DNA from: Sphingobacterium thalpophilum
GTDB taxonomy: Bacteria > Bacteroidota > Bacteroidia > Sphingobacteriales > Sphingobacteriaceae
NCBI GenBank assembly: GCA_945868825.1
Contig: CAMBMM010000001.1
Location: 372,001-436,000 of the forward strand
Direction of reading: 5' to 3'
Length of the DNA stretch: 64,000 nt
The stretch's first letter is position 1. Every line of letters starts with the position of its first letter. The notes below the pieces were generated by a model. The model worked only from the letters and a program-made list of their open reading frames with translations, searched no databases and was not told the DNA's origin. This document shows positions 44,280-53,992 of this stretch, piece after piece. The position numbers and the translations under genes are program-made.

Positions 44280-45257
44280 TTATCCGTTTTGGGTATAGGC
44301 CTTCATGGCAGCAGTTAATTGTGGCACTATTTCCATAGCATCGCCTACAATACCGTAGTCGGCTACTTTAAAAAAGGGTGCTTCGGGATCTTTATTAATA
44401 ACCACAATAGTTTTTGATGAGCTTACACCGGCTAAATGCTGAATGGCTCCAGAAATACCTACGGCAATGTATAGGTTAGGGCTCACAGCAATACCGGTTT
44501 GGCCTACGTGCTCTTCATGTGGTCTCCAACCCGCATCAGAAACAGGCTTAGAGCAAGCCGTGGCCGCCCCAAAGCTTTGTGCTAAATCTTCTATCAAGTG
44601 CCAGTTTTCCGGGCCTTTCATTCCTCTACCTGCAGAAACCACCAAATCGGCCTCTGGAAGAGAGATTTTATTACTGGCTCGTACAATTTCTTTTACACTA
44701 ACCTTAAAGTCACTGGCTTTAGCTGTAGACGTTAAACTAGTTACTTCGGCGCTCACCGGCTGTTCGTGTATGGGGTAAGAATTGGCGTTAAGTGCTAAAA
44801 TATTGAGGACACCGTTCAGTTTTACATGGGCAAAAGCTTTTCCGGAATAGGCAGTTCTTTTTACAGTAAGGCTAGCACCTTGTATAGTTGGTAGGGCAAC
44901 CACTCCGCTTGCTAAACCGGCTTTTAATCGTACGGCTAAACGAGGAGCTAAGCCTTTTCCGCTAAACGAATTGGCTAAAACCACTAGGGTAGCTCCTTCT
45001 TTTTGTGCAGCGTCGCTTAAAATACTGGTATAGGCCTGGGCATTAAAAGTGCCTAGTTGCGCATCATTTACCTGAAGTACTTTTTGTGCCCCATAGGTGC
45101 CTAAACTGCTTAATTGATCGGCGGCTAGGTTTCCAATGGCTAAAGCAACAAGGTTTGTGTTTAGTTGTTGGGCAATGGCTTTTGCATAAGAAACCACTTC
45201 AAATGTGGATTTTTTGAATGTGCCTTCTGCATGTTCTACATATACTAAAACTGACAT
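44280..45257 (-). CDS. etfA: Electron transfer flavoprotein subunit alpha
   Basis: FAD-binding half of ETF, passing electrons from acyl-CoA dehydrogenases towards quinone. 325 residues with the C-terminal FAD domain: VVSAGRGMKGPENWHLIEDLA, ATACSKPVSDAGWRPHEEHVGQTG, then YIAVGISGAIQHLAGV and INKDPEAPFFKVADYGIVGD. Its partner etfB is 50 bases upstream, in the usual Bacteroidota order. Confidence 0.97.
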   Translation of the reverse strand: MSVLVYVEHAEGTFKKSTFEVVSYAKAIAQQLNTNLVALAIGNLAADQLSSLGTYGAQKVLQVNDAQLGTFNAQAYTSILSDAAQKEGATLVVLANSFSGKGLAPRLAVRLKAGLASGVVALPTIQGASLTVKRTAYSGKAFAHVKLNGVLNILALNANSYPIHEQPVSAEVTSLTSTAKASDFKVSVKEIVRASNKISLPEADLVVSAGRGMKGPENWHLIEDLAQSFGAATACSKPVSDAGWRPHEEHVGQTGIAVSPNLYIAVGISGAIQHLAGVSSSKTIVVINKDPEAPFFKVADYGIVGDAMEIVPQLTAAMKAYTQNG

Positions 45258-45307
45258 ATGGTATGTATTAAATCCCGATTGTAGGAAATTGTGAGAATTT
45301 TTATGAA

Positions 45308-46045
45308 TTAAATAACTTTTGCTTCGTTGTGTAATAAATCTACCAGTTGAGATACATTGGCTGCATCAACCATTTTTACGGCACCACGTGGTGTAGGGGT
45401 TTCAAATTTTTCGACTACACTTAGCGTTTCAAGACTTTGTGCGGCTAAAACCTCAAGCGGTTTGGTTCTTGCCGACATGATGCCACGCATGTTTGGTATT
45501 TTCCACTCGGCAACACCTTCTGCACAACTGGCAACAAAGGGCCCTTCTACTTCAACAATTTCTTTTCCGCCTTCAATTTCACGACTTAAAGTTGCTTTAT
45601 TGCCGTTTAAATCTAATTTTTTAATAATAGATATAGATGGAAGGTCTAAGAATTCGCCAAGCATGGCGGCTACCTGGCCACTGTTATAATCAATAGACTC
45701 ACGTCCGGTTAGAATCATATCGAAATTTTTGTCTTTGGCATATGCTGCAATTTGATAGGCAACAAAGTACGCATCGCTAGGAGTAGCATCAATACGAACG
45801 GCTTCATCGGCACCAATAGCCAAGGCCTTCCGAATGGTTGGCTCTGTGCTTGCTTCGCCCACATGTATTACTGTAATGGTTCCTTTACCACCTTCGCACA
45901 AATCAATGGCTTTAGAAAGCGCAACCTCATCGTACGGATTTAAGATAAATTGTACGCCCGAGGTGTTGAATTCGGTATTATCGCTGTTAAAGGTTATTTT
46001 TGTAGTAGTGTCTGGAACATTACTGATGCAAACAAGGATTCTCAT
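45308..46045 (-). CDS. etfB: Electron transfer flavoprotein subunit beta
   Basis: AMP-binding partner of EtfA; 245 residues. It begins MRILVCISNVPDTTTKITF, with FILNPYDEVALSKAIDL and LTGRESIDYNSGQVAAMLGEF, the family signatures. A TAnnTTTG-like box lies in the short divergent space shared with the TPR gene. Likely first gene of etfB-etfA-DUF151 and possibly the transporter. Confidence 0.97.
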   Translation of the reverse strand: MRILVCISNVPDTTTKITFNSDNTEFNTSGVQFILNPYDEVALSKAIDLCEGGKGTITVIHVGEASTEPTIRKALAIGADEAVRIDATPSDAYFVAYQIAAYAKDKNFDMILTGRESIDYNSGQVAAMLGEFLDLPSISIIKKLDLNGNKATLSREIEGGKEIVEVEGPFVASCAEGVAEWKIPNMRGIMSARTKPLEVLAAQSLETLSVVEKFETPTPRGAVKMVDAANVSQLVDLLHNEAKVI

Positions 46046-46089
46046 AGGTTATTTTTTTTCAAATTTAGTTAAAAATCAGATATAAATAT

Positions 46090-46425
46090 ATGCCCAATAC
46101 CCGAATTACACGTTTACTAGAATTTTTAGAAAGCGAACCCAATGACCCATTTTTAAATTATGCATTGGCTACAGAATATGTGGTTTTAGGAGAACCTGGT
46201 TTGGCTTTAACTTATTTCGAGGAACTCATTAAAAATCACTCGGATTATGTAGGAACCTATTTTCATTTGGGTAAATTATACGAAACATTAGGCCGCAAAG
46301 AAGATGCCATAACTACCTATCAACAAGGAATTAATGTGGCCACTAAACAACAAAACGCACATGCTCGTTCAGAGTTACAAGCTGTGTATCAATTGGCCAT
46401 GGGTATAGATTATGAAGACGATTAA
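46090..46425 (+). CDS. Small TPR-repeat protein
   Basis: 111-residue soluble protein made of two to three tetratricopeptide repeats (PNDPFLNYALATEYVVLGEPGLALTYFEEL, then GTYFHLGKLYETLGRKEDAI). Such proteins mediate protein contacts; the partner is unknown. The stop is 2 bases before the chromate transporter ATG, so the two are probably co-transcribed, and it is divergent from etfB. Confidence 0.88.
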   Translation: MPNTRITRLLEFLESEPNDPFLNYALATEYVVLGEPGLALTYFEELIKNHSDYVGTYFHLGKLYETLGRKEDAITTYQQGINVATKQQNAHARSELQAVYQLAMGIDYEDD

Positions 46426-46427
46426 GC

Positions 46428-47633
46428 ATGTCTTTAACTAAACGTCATATTCTTTTTTTACGCGACCTGGTTGTATATACCTTTACGGCATTTGGTGGCG
46501 CACAAGCTCATATAGGCATTATGCTTCGCGATTTTGTGCAAAAACGCCGGTATATTTCCGAAGAAGAATTGTTAGAATTAAATGCCTTAACTCAAATTCT
46601 TCCAGGGCCAGCATCTACTCAAACTTTAGTGGGTATGGCGTACAAGGTTGGTGGTTTTTGGCTAGCCATACTTACTTTTTTCATTTGGGTTTTACCTTCG
46701 GCGGCCATCATGTGTTTTGCTGCCATTAGCCTAAGTTTGTACAGCAGTAAAGCTCAGTTTGAACATATCTTTACCTTATTACAGCCCGTAGCCATTGGTA
46801 TTGTAGCTTTTGCTGCTTTTCAATTGGGTAAAAAAATATTAAAATCGGATGTAAGTATGTATTTGGCTGTTGGTGCGGCTATAACTACCCTCATTTTAAA
46901 CAATACCTACGTTTTCCCCATTCTTATTTTAGTGGGAGGTATTGTGAGTTCGGCACTAGAAAGTTCAGCCGATGAAACGCAGCTTCGTACCACACTTTTT
47001 TCAAATATAAATACCCGAAAAGTGCTTTATTTTGTGGGTATTTTATTACTTTTTGCAGGCTTGGGGGCATTAATTAACCGTACTTCCCCCTTTAGTTTAC
47101 CCATTAGGTTGTTCGAAAATTTTTACCGAAACGGCATTTTTGTATTTGGTGGCGGGCAAGTTTTGGTGCCCTTTATGTTTACCGAATTTGTAGAGATGAA
47201 ACATTATGTGGGTTCTTCCGAATTTTTATCGGGTTTTGCCCTGCAGCAAGCTTTGCCAGGGCCTACCTTTTCATTTACTTCATTTATTGGGGCATTAACA
47301 CTTAAAAATGCCGGCTATGGTTTGTGGGGTCAAATAGGAGGTAGCATCATTGCGGTTTTAGGCATCAATTTACCCGGATTAATACTCATATTATTTATCG
47401 TTCCATTTTGGGCTGATTTGAAGAAAATAGGTCATATTAAGCATTCTCTTTCAGGAATTAACGCAGTTTCTGTAGGCTTCTTACTGGCAGCGGTAATTTT
47501 TATGTTTCGTGCGCAAAGCTTCCAATGGCAATCTCTTTGTCTGGTGTTCGTAACCTTCGTCCTGCTATCATTCACCCGTATAAAAACCCCCATTCTTATT
47601 TTTTCTGTAATCCTTCTTTCGTTTTTTTTATAG
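46428..47633 (+). CDS. chrA: Chromate transporter (ChrA, two-domain type)
   Basis: 401-residue inner membrane protein of the long CHR family with two homologous halves. The first has YTFTAFGGAQAHIGIM and LTQILPGPASTQTLVGMAYKVGG. The second repeats this as NGIFVFGGGQVLVPFM and FALQQALPGPTFSFTSFIGAL. About ten TM helices. The family exports chromate or takes up sulfate-like anions in tested cases; the physiological substrate here is inference. Confidence 0.92.
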   Translation: MSLTKRHILFLRDLVVYTFTAFGGAQAHIGIMLRDFVQKRRYISEEELLELNALTQILPGPASTQTLVGMAYKVGGFWLAILTFFIWVLPSAAIMCFAAISLSLYSSKAQFEHIFTLLQPVAIGIVAFAAFQLGKKILKSDVSMYLAVGAAITTLILNNTYVFPILILVGGIVSSALESSADETQLRTTLFSNINTRKVLYFVGILLLFAGLGALINRTSPFSLPIRLFENFYRNGIFVFGGGQVLVPFMFTEFVEMKHYVGSSEFLSGFALQQALPGPTFSFTSFIGALTLKNAGYGLWGQIGGSIIAVLGINLPGLILILFIVPFWADLKKIGHIKHSLSGINAVSVGFLLAAVIFMFRAQSFQWQSLCLVFVTFVLLSFTRIKTPILIFSVILLSFFL

Positions 47634-47703
47634 CCTAAAAAATTTACGTTTATTTAATAAAAACTACATCAAGGTTTGACTAAAATTTCGTTACTTCGGT
47701 GCT

Positions 47704-48252
47704 ATGAAAATTTATACCAAAACTGGCGATAAGGGTCAAACATCATTAATTGGTGGTACCCGTGTTCCTAAACACCATTTACGCATAGAAAGTTATGGCA
47801 CTGTAGATGAACTAAATTCATATATCGGTTTAATCCGCGATCAGCAGGTGTCTGAGCATCAACAAGATTTATTAAAAGAAATTCAAGATCGTTTGTTTAC
47901 CATCGGTTCTGCTTTGGCCTCCGATCCGGAAAAATCGAAAATGAAAATTCCTGATTTACATCAAGAAGATATAGAATTGTTAGAAAAAGAAATAGATACC
48001 ATGACGGCCGATTTGCCCGAGTTACGCCATTTTATTCTACCTGGCGGTTCCAATGCGGTATCTTTTTGTCACTTAGCCCGTTGTGTATGCCGCAGGGCCG
48101 AACGTCTTTGTGTACATTTAAGCGAAGATAGTTTTGTAGACGAAAAAGTAATGGTTTATTTAAATAGATTAAGCGATTATTTGTTTGTACTATCCAGGAA
48201 ATTGTGTTTCGATAATCAAATTGAAGAAAATAAGTGGATTCCACGTATTTAA
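47704..48252 (+). CDS. Cob(I)alamin adenosyltransferase (PduO type)
   Basis: Makes adenosylcobalamin from reduced cobalamin and ATP. 182 residues. The ATP-binding N-terminus KIYTKTGDKGQTSLIGGTRV and GTVDELNSYIGLIRD, with the C-terminal CHLARCVCRRAERLCVHL and YLNRLSDYLFVLSR, are the PduO/EutT signatures. It fits with the riboswitch and BtuB-like receptor earlier in the window, suggesting that imported B12 is converted to the coenzyme form. Confidence 0.95.
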   Translation: MKIYTKTGDKGQTSLIGGTRVPKHHLRIESYGTVDELNSYIGLIRDQQVSEHQQDLLKEIQDRLFTIGSALASDPEKSKMKIPDLHQEDIELLEKEIDTMTADLPELRHFILPGGSNAVSFCHLARCVCRRAERLCVHLSEDSFVDEKVMVYLNRLSDYLFVLSRKLCFDNQIEENKWIPRI

Positions 48253-48270
48253 CCGAATGTGTAAAACTTC

Positions 48271-48302
48271 TTTATAAATTGTACTAGATTATTCTATTTT
48301 TG
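48271..48302 (+). promoter_or_regulatory. Promoter of the DUF2795 gene
   Basis: TTTA (48271-48274), 20 bases, then TATTTTTG (48295-48302), a good match to the Bacteroidota pattern, 27 bases before the ATG at 48329. Confidence 0.55.
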
Positions 48303-48328
48303 CGAAAAATAAAACAATTGTAAAGCCT

Positions 48329-48550
48329 ATGTATTGGACCTTAGAATTAGCCTCACATTTAGAGGATGCCCCTTGGCCGGCTACCAAAGACGAATTAATT
48401 GATTATGCCATTCGTTCTGGTGCGCCAGTTGAAGTAATCGAGAATTTACAAGCATTGGAAGATGATGGTGAGCCTTATGAAAATATTGAAGAGATTTGGC
48501 CCGATTATCCAACCAAAGACGATTTTTTCTTTAACGAAGACGAATATTAA
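48329..48550 (+). CDS. DUF2795 domain protein
   Basis: 73-residue acidic cytosolic protein (many Asp/Glu at the C-terminus). AIRSGAPVEVIENLQALEDDGEPYENIEEIWPDYP identifies the DUF2795 family common in Bacteroidota; function unknown. It has its own promoter and terminator. Confidence 0.88.
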   Translation: MYWTLELASHLEDAPWPATKDELIDYAIRSGAPVEVIENLQALEDDGEPYENIEEIWPDYPTKDDFFFNEDEY

Positions 48551-48551
48551 T

Positions 48552-48585
48552 AAAAAACCCTCCCGAATTTCGGGAGGGTTTTTTT
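48552..48585. terminator. Bidirectional terminator between DUF2795 and ispD
   Basis: Stem AAAAAACCCTCCCGAA/TTCGGGAGGGTTTTTT, near-copy of those at 9766 and 14350. Confidence 0.9.
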
Positions 48586-48587
48586 GT

Positions 48588-49256
48588 TTATACTTTTTTT
48601 AAGAATACCTCGGCCAGCGCCAAATCTTCGGGATAGGTAATCTTTATATTTTTGGGATCTCCTTCTATTAATTGTATCGCCACTCCGCTGTATTCTACTA
48701 CCGAAGCATCGTCGGTAAAGGAAGTTCTAAACTCCTGTTGATATGCTTTTTTGAGCATATTACTGGTAAATATTTGGGGTGTTTGAATGAGATAAACAAG
48801 TTCTCTGGCAACAGCTTTATTTCCTTTGTAATCGCTAAGCCTCACCGAATCTTTAGATGGTATAGCTAAAACCGCATTTCCGTGTACTTCTGCATAGCTA
48901 AATGCTTGTTCTATTTTATCTTTTTTGATAATAGGTCTAACTGCATCGTGTATGGCAACCAAGGCTTTTCCCTTTACTAATTTAAGCCCATTTTTCACTG
49001 AAAAAAAACGTTCTTGTCCGGCTTTAACCAGTGTGTATGGAATGCTGAATTGATGTGTTTTGCATAGTTTTTCCCAATATTCATGAAAATCAACATTGAG
49101 CACCACTACGATTTCTGGACGTGGTTCCGATTGGTAAAAAGCCTCCAAGGTATGCATAAGCACCGGCTTGCCATCTAGCAACAAAAATTGTTTGGGAATA
49201 TCTTGTTGCATTCTGCTGCCAGAACCACCCCCAACTAGTATGGCGTAACGTTTCAT
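48588..49256 (-). CDS. ispD: 2-C-methyl-D-erythritol 4-phosphate cytidylyltransferase
   Basis: Third step of the MEP isoprenoid pathway. 222 residues; N-terminal nucleotide loop ILVGGGSGSRMQQDIPKQFL, then ALVAIHDAVRPIIKKDKIEQA and LVYLIQTPQIFTSNML, with EGDPKNIKITYPEDLALAE near the C-terminus, as in IspD. It lies 17 bases downstream of queA on the same strand. Confidence 0.96.
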   Translation of the reverse strand: MKRYAILVGGGSGSRMQQDIPKQFLLLDGKPVLMHTLEAFYQSEPRPEIVVVLNVDFHEYWEKLCKTHQFSIPYTLVKAGQERFFSVKNGLKLVKGKALVAIHDAVRPIIKKDKIEQAFSYAEVHGNAVLAIPSKDSVRLSDYKGNKAVARELVYLIQTPQIFTSNMLKKAYQQEFRTSFTDDASVVEYSGVAIQLIEGDPKNIKITYPEDLALAEVFLKKV

Positions 49257-49273
49257 GGCTTTACAAAAGCAAT

Positions 49274-50323
49274 TTAGATAATCAACATGGCATCTCCATA
49301 GCTGTAGAATTTGTATTTTTCTTTCACAGCTACTTCGTAGGCATTCATAATGTGATCGTATCCACCAAATGCCGCAACCATCATCATTAAGGTCGATTCT
49401 GGAGTGTGGAAATTGGTAATCATGGAATTGGCAATGCTAAATTCGTAAGGAGGGAAAATGAATTTACTAGTCCAATCGTTAGCAGGTTTTAAATTACGGG
49501 CTGCAGAAACAGACGATTCAATAGCTCTCATAGAAGTAGTACCTACTGCACAAATACGGCGTTTTTCTACTAATGCATTGTTTATCATGCTTACTGTTGG
49601 TTCTTCAATAATATACTGCTCCGAATCCATTTTATGCTTGGTTAAATCTTCAACCTCAACCTGACGGAACGTGCCTAGGCCAACGTGTAAGGTTACCTCT
49701 GCAAAATCAATTCCTTTCAATTCAAGGCGTTTCATTAATTCGCGACTGAAGTGCAATCCTGCAGTTGGAGCGGCCACAGCGCCTTCGTTCTTTGCATAAA
49801 CGGTTTGGTAACGCTCTTTATCTTCTTCGGTAGCTTTACGTTTAATGTATTTTGGAAGGGGTGTTTCCCCTAAAATTTCAATATTTCTGCGAAACTCCTC
49901 ATTGGTACCATCAAACAAGAACCGAATGGTACGTCCTCGTGATGTAGTATTATCTACCACCTCGGCAACTAATAAATCATCGTCGCCAAAATAAAGTTTA
50001 TTGCCTACACGAATTTTACGAGCCGGATCTACCAACACATCCCATAAACGTAAGTCTTTGTTTAACTCTCTTAGCAAGAATACTTCAATGGTAGCGCCTG
50101 TTTTTTCTTTATTTCCGTATAAACGTGCAGGGAATACTTTTGTATTATTCAAAATCATTACATCTTTCTCATCGAAATAGCCCAAAACATCTTTAAATAT
50201 TTTATGTTCTATGGCGCCAGTTTTTCGGTCTAATACCATTAAACGGGCCTCATCACGTTTGTCTGAAGGTTCGTGAGCTATTAAAGAATCGGGTAAATTG
50301 AATTTAAATTGAGATAGTTTCAT
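49274..50323 (-). CDS. queA: S-adenosylmethionine:tRNA ribosyltransferase-isomerase
   Basis: Converts preQ1 in tRNA to epoxyqueuosine. 349 residues beginning [19 protein letters not shown]. Signatures include [77 protein letters not shown] and [17 protein letters not shown]. It has a TAAATTTG box about 30 bases upstream. It complements the putative queuosine-precursor transporter at 31.5 kb. Confidence 0.97.
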   Translation of the reverse strand: MKLSQFKFNLPDSLIAHEPSDKRDEARLMVLDRKTGAIEHKIFKDVLGYFDEKDVMILNNTKVFPARLYGNKEKTGATIEVFLLRELNKDLRLWDVLVDPARKIRVGNKLYFGDDDLLVAEVVDNTTSRGRTIRFLFDGTNEEFRRNIEILGETPLPKYIKRKATEEDKERYQTVYAKNEGAVAAPTAGLHFSRELMKRLELKGIDFAEVTLHVGLGTFRQVEVEDLTKHKMDSEQYIIEEPTVSMINNALVEKRRICAVGTTSMRAIESSVSAARNLKPANDWTSKFIFPPYEFSIANSMITNFHTPESTLMMMVAAFGGYDHIMNAYEVAVKEKYKFYSYGDAMLII

Positions 50324-50419
50324 ATGTGTTTTTATATGATTAAGGGCGCAAATTTAGATAAAATAATTGGTAAAATGGCTGTTAATAGGTAGAGTTAAAA
50401 TGACTAAATTTAATGACTA

Positions 50420-50427
50420 TAGTTTTG
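50420..50427 (+). promoter_or_regulatory. Promoter -7 box of the MacB-like permease gene
   Basis: TAGTTTTG matches TAnnTTTG. The ATG at 50462 lies 34 bases on and has a purine-rich ATAAAGG before it. Confidence 0.5.
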
Positions 50428-50461
50428 TAACGTTTTGGTGCTTCACACGTCTTATAAAGGT

Positions 50462-51709
50462 ATGTTATTCCTCAGATTATTAAAAGAGAGCTTCATTTTT
50501 GCTTTTGACGCCCTACGTCAGAACAGATTAAGAACCATTTTATCCTTATTGGGTATCACTATTGGTATTATGACCATCATTGGCGTATTTTCCGCCGTAG
50601 ATACTTTGCGTAATAATTTACAAAATAGTGTAGAAAAATTGGGAAGTAACACCATTTATGTTCAAAAATGGCCCTGGGGTGGTTTTGGAGATTATCCTTG
50701 GTGGAAATACATGCGTAGACCGGTACCTAAAATTCGCGATTTTGAAAAATTAGCCAACCGTTTACAAACTGCCGATGGTGTAGCGTATGAAACCAGTATG
50801 GGGAATAGGGTGGTAAAATACCGAAACAATAGCGTAGAAGGAGTAAGTTTAAGTGCTGCAAGTCACGATTTATATAAAACCCGAGTGTTTAATTTTTCAG
50901 ATGGCCGTTACTTTACCGAAATAGAAAGTAGAGCAGGTAGCCCGGTTGCTATTTTGGGTTATACGGTTGCCGATGGCTTATTTCCGAACGAAAGTCCGAT
51001 TGGTAAAACCATTAAAGTATTGGGCAGAAGGGTAACGGTAATTGGTATTTTTGAAAAAGAAGGCGAAGATATGTTGGGTATTTCGGCTGATAAATTGATT
51101 TTATTGCCACTTGATTTTGCCCGTAACGTCATCAATGTGGAGGACGAACGCTATGACCCGCAAATTACCGTAAAAGGTATAGGAGATATTTCTATTAACG
51201 AGGTGGAAAGTGAATTACGTGGTACTATGCGCTCCATTCACCGAATAAACCCTCGAGACGATGATGATTTCGCCTTAAATAAATCAACTATTCTAACTGC
51301 CCAACTCGATCAAATGTTTGGTATTATAAACTTTGCAGGAGCCTTTATTGGTGGTTTTTCTATTTTGGTGGGTGGTTTTGGCATTGCCAATATCATGTTT
51401 GTATCGGTAAAAGAGCGAACTAACATTATCGGTATTCAAAAATCTTTGGGTGCCAAGAATTATTTTATTCTGCTGCAATTCTTATTCGAATCGGTGGCTT
51501 TGTGTTTAATGGGAGGTGTAATTGGCTTGGCTCTGGTATTTTTACTTACCGTATTGGCCAAAACCTTTGCCGATTTAACAATTATAGTAGATATGGGTAA
51601 GGTGATACTTACCGTTGTATTATCTACCGTTATCGGGTTAATTTCAGGATTTATTCCTGCTTATATGGCTTCGAAGTTAGATCCGGTGGAAGCCATTCGA
51701 AGTAAATAA
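50462..51709 (+). CDS. ABC transporter permease (MacB/FtsX type)
   Basis: 415-residue MacB-type permease: TM1 near residues 20-45 (LRTILSLLGITIGIMTIIGVFSA), a periplasmic MacB_PCD domain (about 50-265), and a C-terminal FtsX domain with three helices, including FGIANIMFVSVKERTNIIGIQKSLGA. The frame is open from a GTG at 50435, but the ATG at 50462 (MLFLRLLKESFIFAFDAL) is the usual start. No ATPase gene is adjacent. Substrate not determinable. Confidence 0.9.
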   Translation: MLFLRLLKESFIFAFDALRQNRLRTILSLLGITIGIMTIIGVFSAVDTLRNNLQNSVEKLGSNTIYVQKWPWGGFGDYPWWKYMRRPVPKIRDFEKLANRLQTADGVAYETSMGNRVVKYRNNSVEGVSLSAASHDLYKTRVFNFSDGRYFTEIESRAGSPVAILGYTVADGLFPNESPIGKTIKVLGRRVTVIGIFEKEGEDMLGISADKLILLPLDFARNVINVEDERYDPQITVKGIGDISINEVESELRGTMRSIHRINPRDDDDFALNKSTILTAQLDQMFGIINFAGAFIGGFSILVGGFGIANIMFVSVKERTNIIGIQKSLGAKNYFILLQFLFESVALCLMGGVIGLALVFLLTVLAKTFADLTIIVDMGKVILTVVLSTVIGLISGFIPAYMASKLDPVEAIRSK

Positions 51710-51712
51710 GCC

Positions 51713-52906
51713 TTAGGCTAATTTCGCTAAAGCTGCTGAAATGCGACTTATTGCTTCGCTTAGTTTTTCTTCAGAAGCTGCGTAAGAAATTCGAATAGAA
51801 TTCGGATCACCAAAAGCATCGCCCGAAACCAAGGCTACATGCGCTTCGTTTAATAGGTATAAGCTTAAATCTAAGGCATCTTTTATTTTTTCTCCGTTAG
51901 CGCTTTTGCCGAAGTAACTGCTTACATCTGGGAAAAAGTAAAAAGCACCACTAGGTAGGTTGGTTTTTATACCCGGAATGGCTCTCAATAATCCATATAC
52001 CAAATCTCGGCGCTTTAAAAAAGCTTCTTTCATTTTTAACACACTTTCTAAGCCACCTTCGCAGGCTGCAATGCCAGCACGTTGTGCAATAGAACAGGTT
52101 CCAGAGGTAATTTGCCCTTGCATTTTATCGCAGGCTTGCGCAATTTCTTTGCTAGCAGCTAGGTAACCTAAACGCCAGCCGGTCATGGCAAAGGCTTTAG
52201 AAAATCCATTAATAATTACAACACGTTCTTTTAACGAGGCAAACTGAGCAATGGACTCGTGCTTATCTCCGAAATTGATGTGTTCGTAAATCTCATCTGA
52301 TAGAATGTAAATTTCAGGATATTTTTCAAAAACCCTAGCCAACTCTGCTAATTCCTGATGGCTATATACACTGCCGGTAGGGTTACAAGGCGATGAAAAC
52401 ATAAAAACCTTAGTATTCGGTGTAATGGCTTTTTCCAGTTGTTCTGCGTTGATTTTAAAATCTTGTTCAACGGTTGTAGGTATAAAAACCGAAGTGCCTT
52501 CGGCTAATTTTACCATTTCTGAGTACGACACCCAATAAGGTGTTGGAATGAGTACCTCATCGCCCGGGTTTACTAAACACAATAGGGCATTGGCCAAAGC
52601 TTGTTTAGCTCCGGTGGTTACCAAAATTTGATCGGAATCGTAGTTTAAATTATTCTCAACACGTAATTTTTCGGTAATGGCTTTACGCAGTTCCGGATAG
52701 CCCGCCACGGGTGTGTAAAACGTAAAGTTGTTATCTAGCGCTTTTTTTGCCGCATTTTTAATATAGTCTGGTGTGTTAAAATCAGGTTCGCCAAAGCTCA
52801 GGTTAATAATATCGATGCCTTTTGCAGCTAATTCGCGGCCCATTTTGGCCATTTTAATGGTTTGCGATTCGGCTAAAGCGTGTATGCGATTAGAAAGTGC
52901 TGTCAT
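51713..52906 (-). CDS. Class I PLP-dependent aminotransferase (aspartate aminotransferase-like)
   Basis: 397 residues of fold-type I aminotransferase, subgroup I-beta like Thermus and rhizobial AspAT. It shows DIINLSFGEPDFNTPDYIK, TPVAGYPELRKAI, SPCNPTGSVYSHQEL, ILSDEIYEHINF and the Schiff-base Lys in NGFSKAFAMTGWRLGY. The C-terminal Arg in IRISYAAS binds substrate. The substrate is most likely aspartate/glutamate, but aromatic or prephenate activity is possible. Confidence 0.92.
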   Translation of the reverse strand: MTALSNRIHALAESQTIKMAKMGRELAAKGIDIINLSFGEPDFNTPDYIKNAAKKALDNNFTFYTPVAGYPELRKAITEKLRVENNLNYDSDQILVTTGAKQALANALLCLVNPGDEVLIPTPYWVSYSEMVKLAEGTSVFIPTTVEQDFKINAEQLEKAITPNTKVFMFSSPCNPTGSVYSHQELAELARVFEKYPEIYILSDEIYEHINFGDKHESIAQFASLKERVVIINGFSKAFAMTGWRLGYLAASKEIAQACDKMQGQITSGTCSIAQRAGIAACEGGLESVLKMKEAFLKRRDLVYGLLRAIPGIKTNLPSGAFYFFPDVSSYFGKSANGEKIKDALDLSLYLLNEAHVALVSGDAFGDPNSIRISYAASEEKLSEAISRISAALAKLA

Positions 52907-53015
52907 ACCTTCAAAAATAAAAAAATATAGCGATTTTGAAAGGTTTAAGCTATAATTTATCTGAATATTAGGTCTTAGAATTTGGTTTATTAACTTTGAT
53001 TAGGAAATCAAGCAC

Positions 53016-53990
53016 GTGAAGAGCCAAAAACGAATCATTATTTTGTCGCTAACTATAAGCATTTTGCTTATGCTAGTAAAGTTCTTTGCCTATTTTATTA
53101 CCTCTTCAACTGCTATTTTAACCGATGCTGCCGAGAGTATAGTAAATGTTTTGGCTAGTGCTTTTGCTTTTTATAGCATTTACCTATCTAGTCAGCCTAG
53201 AGATTTAAATCATCCTTATGGGCACGGAAAGGTAGAATTCTTCGCTGTGTTTGTAGAAGGATCACTCATTTCCATGGCCGGTCTTTTAATACTTTTCAAA
53301 GCTATTTATGCTATTTTTTATCCACACGCCATTACGAATATTAGTGAGGGTGCCCTTATTATTGGTGCTACAGGATTAATAAATCTCTTCTTAGGGCTAT
53401 ATCTCATCAATTCTGGCAAAAAACTAAATTCTATAACGCTGCAAGCCGATGGAAAGCATTTGCTCACCGATGCGGTGAGTAGTGCCGGTTTAGTGGTAGG
53501 CTTAATTCTTATTTCATTTACAAGAATATATGTACTTGATAGCCTGCTTTCTATGGCACTAGGTTGTTACGTGTGCTATAGCGGCTATCGCTTGGTGCGT
53601 AAATCGGTTGGTGGCTTAATGGATGAATCTGATCTTACTAAGGTAGAAGCTATTATTGCCGTGGTGCAAGCCAATAGACAAAGCGCTTGGATTGATATAC
53701 ATAACCTGCGTACCCAACAATACGGCAGTGATTTGCATATAGATTGTCACATTACGCTACCGTATTATTTCGATTTAAACCAAGCCCACGAACAAGTATC
53801 TGCCATAGACTCCTTAGTAAATAATCATATTTTTGAGGATACTGAATTTTTTATTCATACCGATCCCTGCATTCCGCAGTGTTGCCATTATTGCCGTATG
53901 GAAAACTGTAAGGTGAGGGGCGAAGCACAACAAAAAGATATCGTTTGGACCGTGGATAGGGTGGTTAAAAACCAAAAACACTTCGATTAA
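53016..53990 (+). CDS. Cation diffusion facilitator with Cys-rich C-terminal tail
   Basis: 324-residue metal/proton antiporter (Zn/Fe/Co class) of the inner membrane. About six TM helices, with metal-binding acidic/histidine motifs STAILTDAAESIVNVLA in TM2, HPYGHGKVEFFA, and HLLTDAVSSAG in TM5. The cytosolic domain follows, and then a short extra tail with clustered Cys (DPCIPQCCHYCRMENCK, about residues 286-303). The start is GTG at 53016, with TAACTTTG at 52991-52998 upstream. The tail may sense or buffer metal (inference). The NUDIX gene starts 2 bases downstream. Confidence 0.9.
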   Translation: MKSQKRIIILSLTISILLMLVKFFAYFITSSTAILTDAAESIVNVLASAFAFYSIYLSSQPRDLNHPYGHGKVEFFAVFVEGSLISMAGLLILFKAIYAIFYPHAITNISEGALIIGATGLINLFLGLYLINSGKKLNSITLQADGKHLLTDAVSSAGLVVGLILISFTRIYVLDSLLSMALGCYVCYSGYRLVRKSVGGLMDESDLTKVEAIIAVVQANRQSAWIDIHNLRTQQYGSDLHIDCHITLPYYFDLNQAHEQVSAIDSLVNNHIFEDTEFFIHTDPCIPQCCHYCRMENCKVRGEAQQKDIVWTVDRVVKNQKHFD

Positions 53991-53992
53991 GT

